Source: Croceibacterium_A sp966112795 (GTDB lineage: Bacteria > Pseudomonadota > Alphaproteobacteria > Sphingomonadales > Sphingomonadaceae). Taken from it: a stretch of 11,020 nt of DNA. Shown one piece after another: positions 6,601-11,020 of the stretch (position 1 is the first letter of the stretch; every line of letters starts with the position of its first letter). The DNA lies in contig CBHWED010000099.1 in NCBI GenBank assembly GCA_966112795.1, forward strand, positions 1-11,020, in the 5' to 3' direction. The notes below the pieces were generated by a model. It was not told where the DNA came from. It searched no databases and saw only the letters and a list, made by a program, of their open reading frames with translations. Made by a program: the position numbers and the translations under genes.

Positions 6601-6623
6601 GTTGTTCCTGGTCGTGCCGAGCC

Positions 6624-9600
6624 TCAGAACTCGTAGCTGACGCCGACCTTGATGCGCCAGACCGACGAGCTGATGTTGATCTGGTTGTCGCGCTCGTAAT
6701 CGGTCCCGGTGAACCCGCTCGTATCGGTATACTCGGTCAGGTTGTCTGCGGCGCCGAAGATGTAGCGGCCCTGCGAGTCGACGCCCGTGATCGTCGAGAT
6801 GTCCTGCAGACCCGAGAAGTTGCGGCGGCGCTGGACGTTCCAGTCGTCGTTGAGCAGGTTGAGGAAGTTGTCGAACGTGGCGAACAGCTTCAGCCGGTCC
6901 TCGAGCCCGAAGAACGAGCCCGGCCCCGGGATCTCCTGCGACAGCGACAGATCGAGGTCGTAGTACCAGTCGTTCGAGCAGGTGTTCCGCGGGATCGTCT
7001 GGCCCATGTACTTCTTGGCGCAGCCGAGGCCGCTGGCGAAGTCGGTCAGCCGCTGCACCGCAGCCATGTTCGAGTTCGGCGCGACGTTCGGATCGTTCAC
7101 CCCGGTCGGGATGTAGAGCAGCGCGTTGTCGGTCCCCGAGACGCTGTCGCCGAACAGGCTGCCGCCGGTGAAGGTCAGGCTGTAGGGCCGGCCCGAGCGG
7201 GCGATGAACGTGATGCCTAGGCGCGACGAGTAGTCGCCGAAGAACTCCTCGTTGAAGTTCAGCTGCGTCGAGATGTTGTGCTTGCTCGAGAAGAAGCTGC
7301 GCGAGGCTTGCGGATCCTGCCGGTCGAACGCGGCCGTGAGGTCGTAGTTCGAACCCGCGGTCGAGTTGTACATGTTGCGGCGGTCGTTGGCGGCGGTGAA
7401 CGCATAGCCGAAGCTGAAGAACGTCGAGCCGCCTTCGGTGAACACGCCACCGTCGAACTGCTTCGAGAGGATCAGCGAGGCGATGTGGCTGTCGTAGCCG
7501 TCGCCGTTGAGCAGCTGCAGCTCGTCGTCGCGCTGGGTGTTGAAGCACGCCGCGGTGACGTTGGTCCACCTCGGCTCGGGGAACGTGCCGGTGAGCACCG
7601 CATCGCAGCCGTTAACGGTCGGGTCGATCGCCGCGTAGATCGGCCGGTTGTCGCGCGTGAAGCCGTTGAGGCCCCGGGCGATGTTCGGCGTCTGCGACAG
7701 GTCGACCAGCGTCAGCGGGTCCTCGAAGTGGCTGTAGATGTAGTCGAGGTTGAATTCCCAGCCGCTGAAGAAGCCGCTCGGGGCGAAGTCGAGGCCGGAC
7801 GAGAAGCCGATGTTGGCGCGGACCACCGAGGGCATCTTGATGTCGGGGTTGATCGACTGGGTGTCGCCGAGGCCCGCGGCAGCCCTCTCGCTCGCCGATG
7901 CCTGGAAGCACGGCGGCACGCCGTTGAAATGGCCGCTCGCATCGAGGACATTGATCGGGCCGGCGCCGCAGGCGGGGTCCGTCGTGGTGCCGCCGGCGAA
8001 GCCGACGCCGTCGTTCTGGAACGCGTTGCCGAACCACACCAGCGGATCGCCGCCCGAGAAGATCCCCACGCCGCCGCGCAGCTGCGGGCGCGAGAAGACC
8101 GCGAAGTCCTCCATGTCGTAAGTCACCGCGAGCCGCGGCATGATCATCGGCGCGAGGTCGTCGAACCCGTAGGAGTTGCTGAAGCCGTAGCGGGTCAGGA
8201 AGTTCGGGTTCTCGCGCGGGGCGTCGCCCTTGTACCAGTCGACGCGGACGCCGGCGACGAGGCTGACCGCGTCGCTCATCTGCCACTCGTCCTGCAGGTA
8301 GGCCGACCAGATCGTGCGCTGGAACGCCGCCGCCGCGTCGTTGACGTCGCCGGTCGCGGTGAAGTTGCCCTCGGCGCCGACCGCCGTGCCGGCGACCAGG
8401 TTGCTCGCGGTCGGGTTGGCGATCGTGCCGTTGGTCAGCAGGCCGGCCCGCAGCGCATCGACGTTGGCGAAGTGGAGCTCGCCGTTGGCGTTCTGCACGA
8501 ACAGGTTGAACAGGTCGGCCTTGTTGTACTCGAAGCCGAACTTCAGGCTGTGGTCGCCGAGCTCGTAGTTGGCGAGGAAGCGCGCGGCGTCGACGGTCGT
8601 CTGCAGGTCGTTGGCCGAGCGCGAGAAGCCCGGGCCGGCAATGACGCGGCCGTTGCCGGTCGGGCCCTCGACGCCGACGATGATGCGCGGGATCGGGTTC
8701 GCGTCCTGCGCTTCGCCGCCGCCGACCGGGTCCTGCAGGTCCTGCACCTCGGTGTGCGAATAGCGCACCTCGGTCGAGAAGTTGTCGGTCCACTGCGAGT
8801 AGAGACGGCCCGAGTAATAGTTCGATTCGGTGCCGCTCAGGTAGAAGGTGTTCTCGCCGGTGATCGCCGGATTGGTCGCCGACGTGCTGAAGTCGTCGGC
8901 GCGCATCGTCGATTCCTCGAGGCGCTGGTACGTCAGCTCGAGGCGGTGGTTTTCGGTGATCTGCCAGTCGAGACGGCCGAAGTAGCGGTCGTTGGTGTAC
9001 GGGCGGTTGGTCACCAGCGGGCCGGTTTCGATGCCGTAGACCGAGCTCAGCACCTCGGAGATCTCGTTGAAGTCCGCGACGCTGATGTTGGCGATCGAGT
9101 TGGCGTAGCCCGCGCCGGCCGGACCGTCGTCCTGCGACTGGCCGGCTTCCTGGTGCTCGTAGGCGCCGAAGAAGAACAGGCGATCCTTGATGATCGGGCC
9201 GCCGATGTAGGCGCCCCAGCGCTTGTCGGGCTCGACCGGCGAGACCGGCTTGCCGGCGACCGTGTTGCCGCGCAGGCCGTCGTCCGAATACTCGAAGAAC
9301 GCGCCGCCGTGGAAGTCGTTGGCGCCCGACTGGGTGACGACGTTGATCGCGCAGCCGGTGAAGTTGCCGTACTCGACGTCGAACGGCGCGAACTGGACCG
9401 AGGTCTCGCGGATCGCGTCGAACGGGATCGGGGTCGAGCTGCGCGACGAGAAGCCGGTGTCGTTGAGGCCGTAGATGTCGCCCTGGCTGATGCCGTCGAC
9501 GGTGAAGGCGTTGCCGCGGTCATTGCCGCCGAGGCACGAGATGCGGTCGACGCCCGAGCCGCCGTCGTCGCGGTCGAGGCTGACGCGCGGGTCGAGGCGG

Positions 9601-10076
9601 ATGATGTCGCGGATGTCGCGGTTGAAGCTCGGCGCGGCGCGCAGGACTTCGCCGGCGAAGCTGTTGCCCGGGCCGACCGCGAGCTGGGTCACGCGCACGC
9701 GGGTGCCGGTGACGACGATCTCGCCGCCGCCGCTCGACAGCGAGAACCCGAGGGTCGTATTGCCCTGCAGGTTGGTCATGATGTCGGAGATCGTCTGGCC
9801 TTCGAAGCCGTCGGCCGAGACGGACACCGTGTAGGGACCGCCGGTGACCAGGCCGGTCGCGGCGAACGTGCCGCCGGCGCCGGTGGTGATCGTCCGCGCC
9901 GCGCCGGTGCGGGTGTCGGTGATCGTCACCGTCGCGCCCTGGAGCGGGTTGCCCGCCTCGTCGGATACGGTGCCGTCGATGCCGGTGGTGATCTGCTGCG
10001 CGGCGGCGGGCGCCGGCACGATCGCCGCGATCGGGAGCGACAGCGCGCTGGCGGCGAGGAGGTACTTCAATTTCAT
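6624..10076 (-). CDS. TonB-dependent outer-membrane receptor, Oar-like, with carboxypeptidase-regulatory-like domain
   Basis: 1150 residues. An outer-membrane beta-barrel predicted to import a bound ligand using TonB/ExbBD energy. Signal peptide 1-27 ('LPIAAIVPAPAAAQ'). Residues 29-113 form a carboxypeptidase-regulatory-like fold ('GTVSDEAGNPLQGATVTITDT', 'ADGFEGQ'). A TonB-box-like 'EIVVTGTR' (119-126) follows, then the plug to about 255 ('FTVDGISQGDIYG', 'VEYGNFTGCAINVVTQSGANDFHGG' region). The barrel fills the rest and ends in the outer-membrane signature 'VGVSYEF' with terminal Phe. Two cysteines in the plug (Cys181, Cys242) could form a disulfide. This architecture and length match the Oar-like branch, whose known members are linked to protein or peptide handling, but the ligand here is not predictable. 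Start chosen: ATG 10076, giving a clean signal peptide, with AGGGGA 9 nt upstream. The in-frame ATG at 10139 would add 21 non-signal residues and run through the probable promoter. Confidence 0.93.
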   Translation of the reverse strand: MKLKYLLAASALSLPIAAIVPAPAAAQQITTGIDGTVSDEAGNPLQGATVTITDTRTGAARTITTGAGGTFAATGLVTGGPYTVSVSADGFEGQTISDIMTNLQGNTTLGFSLSSGGGEIVVTGTRVRVTQLAVGPGNSFAGEVLRAAPSFNRDIRDIIRLDPRVSLDRDDGGSGVDRISCLGGNDRGNAFTVDGISQGDIYGLNDTGFSSRSSTPIPFDAIRETSVQFAPFDVEYGNFTGCAINVVTQSGANDFHGGAFFEYSDDGLRGNTVAGKPVSPVEPDKRWGAYIGGPIIKDRLFFFGAYEHQEAGQSQDDGPAGAGYANSIANISVADFNEISEVLSSVYGIETGPLVTNRPYTNDRYFGRLDWQITENHRLELTYQRLEESTMRADDFSTSATNPAITGENTFYLSGTESNYYSGRLYSQWTDNFSTEVRYSHTEVQDLQDPVGGGEAQDANPIPRIIVGVEGPTGNGRVIAGPGFSRSANDLQTTVDAARFLANYELGDHSLKFGFEYNKADLFNLFVQNANGELHFANVDALRAGLLTNGTIANPTASNLVAGTAVGAEGNFTATGDVNDAAAAFQRTIWSAYLQDEWQMSDAVSLVAGVRVDWYKGDAPRENPNFLTRYGFSNSYGFDDLAPMIMPRLAVTYDMEDFAVFSRPQLRGGVGIFSGGDPLVWFGNAFQNDGVGFAGGTTTDPACGAGPINVLDASGHFNGVPPCFQASASERAAAGLGDTQSINPDIKMPSVVRANIGFSSGLDFAPSGFFSGWEFNLDYIYSHFEDPLTLVDLSQTPNIARGLNGFTRDNRPIYAAIDPTVNGCDAVLTGTFPEPRWTNVTAACFNTQRDDELQLLNGDGYDSHIASLILSKQFDGGVFTEGGSTFFSFGYAFTAANDRRNMYNSTAGSNYDLTAAFDRQDPQASRSFFSSKHNISTQLNFNEEFFGDYSSRLGITFIARSGRPYSLTFTGGSLFGDSVSGTDNALLYIPTGVNDPNVAPNSNMAAVQRLTDFASGLGCAKKYMGQTIPRNTCSNDWYYDLDLSLSQEIPGPGSFFGLEDRLKLFATFDNFLNLLNDDWNVQRRRNFSGLQDISTITGVDSQGRYIFGAADNLTEYTDTSGFTGTDYERDNQINISSSVWRIKVGVSYEF

Positions 10077-10123
10077 GGGTCGGGGTCCCCTGTGCGTCCT
10101 GAATTTCCGTTGCGTTAGAAACG

Positions 10124-10156
10124 ATTCGAGACTCAACAAGGTCTTATTTATGACAG
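10124..10156 (-). promoter_or_regulatory. PHO-box-like site with candidate -10 element upstream of the receptor gene
   Basis: On the minus strand, 10156-10139 reads CTGTCATAAATAAGACCT. The first 11 bases match the PhoB consensus half-site plus spacer (CTGTCAT, then AWAW) exactly. The second repeat AAGACCT matches CTGTCAT at only 3 of 7 positions. Nine bases further downstream is TCGAAT (10129-10124), 4 of 6 to a -10 hexamer, close to the spacing used in PhoB-activated promoters. The site lies 63 nt before the receptor ATG, in the AT-richest part of the gap. The perfect half could be chance, since one repeat is poor. Confidence 0.35.
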
Positions 10157-10235
10157 ATCGGTTACGTGGTGCCGCGACGCCTCAGTCCACAGCTTTTCCA
10201 CATTCAAGCCGTTGATTTCGCTACATATTACCGAT

Positions 10236-10253
10236 TGTTGCCGCGCTGCAACA
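10236..10253. promoter_or_regulatory. 18-bp dyad TGTTGC-N6-GCAACA (operator or weak terminator)
   Basis: Perfect 6-bp arms flank a 6-base spacer CGCGCT. The site is 40 nt past the stop codon of the oxygenase gene and about 160 nt before the receptor start. As RNA it would be a short hairpin without a following T-tract, so a terminator role is weak. As DNA, two hexamers of this kind are the shape bound by dimeric repressors. No bound regulator can be named. Confidence 0.35.
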
Positions 10254-10261
10254 TGCCGCGA

Positions 10262-10273
10262 GGAATCGATTCC
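10262..10273. other. 12-bp perfect palindrome GGAATCGATTCC holding two GANTC sites
   Basis: The palindrome lies 20 nt past the oxygenase stop. It contains GAATC (10263-10267) directly joined to GATTC (10268-10272), both targets of the cell-cycle methylase CcrM found in many alphaproteobacteria. A third GANTC (GATTC, 10123-10127) overlaps the candidate receptor -10 element. Next to the palindrome, CGCCC/GGGCG (10273-10287) can form a small GC stem. Function is unknown, and chance is possible for a 12-bp palindrome. Confidence 0.35.
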
Positions 10274-10292
10274 GCCCCGCGCGGGCGCCTGT

Positions 10293-11020
10293 TCAGACCA
10301 GATTTATCTCGCGCAGCCGCTCCATCAGGTAGTCGTGCGCCGTGATCGGCGACTCGGCCCGGCTCGCGTTCGCCTCGCCGACGCACTGCGGCAGCGGCTC
10401 GATCAGGAAGTCGGGACGGAAGTGGAGGAAGAACGGCATCGAGTAGCGCGCATGCCGCGCGCGCTCGCCGGTCGGGTTGATCACGCGGTGGGTGGTCGAG
10501 CGCAGCTGGCCGGCGGTCAGCCGCTGCAGCATGTCGCCGATATTGACCGCGAGCGCGCCTTCGGGCGGCGACACCGGCAGCCAGCGCCCGTCGCGCGCGA
10601 GCAGCTCGAGCCCGGCTTCCTCGGCGCCGAGCAGCAGCGTGATCGTGTTGATGTCCTCGTGCGCGGCGGCGCGGATGCGGCCTTCGGCCTCGGCCGCGAC
10701 GGGCGGGTAGTGCAGCAGCCGCATGACCGAGTTGCCGTCCTTCACCGTCGGGTCGAACCAGTGCTCGGGCAGGCCGAGATGCAGCGCGATCGCGCTGAGG
10801 ATGCGCAAGCCGCACTTCTCGAACTCGCCGTAGAGCTCCTCGAAGGTGTCGTGGAAGCTCTCGACTTCGGCCGGCCAGACGTTCGGCGGCATGAACGGCT
10901 CGAGCGGGTCGCCCGGCGGCAGCGTGCGGCCGACGTGCCAGAACTCCTTGAGGTCATGGACCGCCGCGTCCTTGGCGCGCTCGATCCCGAACGGGGTGTA
11001 GCCGCGCGCGCCGCCCTTGC
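10293..11020 (-). CDS. Isopenicillin-N-synthase-family Fe(II)/2-oxoglutarate-type oxygenase, C-terminal part (start outside window)
   Basis: The open frame enters from the right edge (first full codon at 11018) and gives 241 residues ending in TGA at 10295-10293. Counting from that first residue, it begins 'KGGARGYTPFGIE', which in this family follows the N-terminal DIOX_N segment, so roughly 75 to 90 residues are probably missing. The iron facial triad is visible as His120 and Asp122 ('AAHEDINTITLL') and His177 ('STTHRVINP'). Arg191 and Ser193 in 'ARYSMPFFLHF' are the RxS pair that binds the 2-oxoglutarate carboxylate. The protein is cytoplasmic and would hydroxylate, desaturate or cyclise a small molecule; the substrate is not predictable. 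It is read leftward, 216 nt upstream of the receptor gene, with no good terminator between, so partial co-transcription with the receptor is possible. Confidence 0.9.
   Translation of the reverse strand, partial: KGGARGYTPFGIERAKDAAVHDLKEFWHVGRTLPPGDPLEPFMPPNVWPAEVESFHDTFEELYGEFEKCGLRILSAIALHLGLPEHWFDPTVKDGNSVMRLLHYPPVAAEAEGRIRAAAHEDINTITLLLGAEEAGLELLARDGRWLPVSPPEGALAVNIGDMLQRLTAGQLRSTTHRVINPTGERARHARYSMPFFLHFRPDFLIEPLPQCVGEANASRAESPITAHDYLMERLREINLV

Noticed and set aside
10083..10091. GGGGTCCCC palindrome over the receptor ribosome site as a regulatory hairpin
   Set aside because: A 9-base palindrome has no room for a loop, so it cannot fold on itself; GC-rich chance match.
7278..10118. 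Plus-strand open frame of 946 codons opposite the receptor gene
   Set aside because: It is rich in Arg, Val, Ala, Asp and Glu with no domain motif, the usual antisense shadow of a GC-rich gene; the minus strand has a complete receptor with signal and terminal Phe.
10077..10139. N-terminal extension of the receptor from the ATG at 10139
   Set aside because: The 21 added residues would bury the signal peptide and the coding start would lie inside the likely promoter; ATG 10076 has AGGGGA at a fair spacing.
10194..10202. DnaA-box-like TTTTCCACA in the receptor upstream region, as a replication origin
   Set aside because: A single site with no cluster, no dnaA/dnaN or repA neighbour and no AT-rich unwinding region; one match is expected by chance.
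1..11020. CRISPR array, tRNA or rRNA gene, insertion sequence, prophage or toxin-antitoxin pair
   Set aside because: No regularly spaced direct repeats, cloverleaf-like stretch, transposase, integrase or small paired genes were seen on reading both strands.

Overview
The window is GC-rich DNA with tightly packed genes, almost all on the minus strand. It looks like an alphaproteobacterium, most likely of the order Sphingomonadales. The reasons are a very large Oar-like TonB-dependent receptor with an 'EIVVTGTR' TonB-box region, secreted NTF2-fold proteins, a PQQ quinohemoprotein dehydrogenase, and a dispersed-type palindromic intergenic element whose sequence style I associate with sphingomonads. 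The genus cannot be settled from this window.

Layout, left to right. (1) 1-179: the 3' end of a plus-strand MarR-type regulator. (2) 185-357: a nested inverted-repeat element between two convergent genes. (3) 369-4753: a compact leftward cluster, read from its 5' end as three tandem secreted NTF2/SnoaL-like paralogs (C at 4037-4753, B at 3321-4037, A at 2542-3324), followed by a lipoprotein quinohemoprotein (PQQ plus cytochrome c) alcohol dehydrogenase (369-2537). Junctions are 1 nt overlap, 4 nt overlap and a 4 nt gap, so the four genes are almost certainly co-translated. (4) 4830-6539: a 5'-nucleotidase/UshA-family lipoprotein. (5) 6568-6600: a strong intrinsic terminator with a UUCG loop. 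(6) 6624-10076: a 1150-residue TonB-dependent receptor with a carboxypeptidase-regulatory-like domain. (7) 10077-10292: a 216-nt, locally AT-richer control region holding a half-perfect PHO-box-like site and two palindromes. (8) 10293-11020: the C-terminal part of an isopenicillin-N-synthase-family Fe(II)/2-oxoglutarate oxygenase, cut by the window edge.

How the parts may work together (inference). The receptor would import a ligand across the outer membrane, and the nucleotidase lipoprotein would release phosphate and nucleosides in the periplasm. A PHO-box-like site in front of the receptor makes a phosphate-starvation link worth testing. The four-gene cluster looks like a periplasmic oxidation module: a membrane-tethered quinohemoprotein takes electrons from an alcohol to its own haem c, and three small secreted NTF2-fold proteins may bind or transform its substrate or product. 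I know of no characterised pathway built from three such paralogs plus a quinohemoprotein dehydrogenase. This cluster is the best candidate for an undescribed system here.
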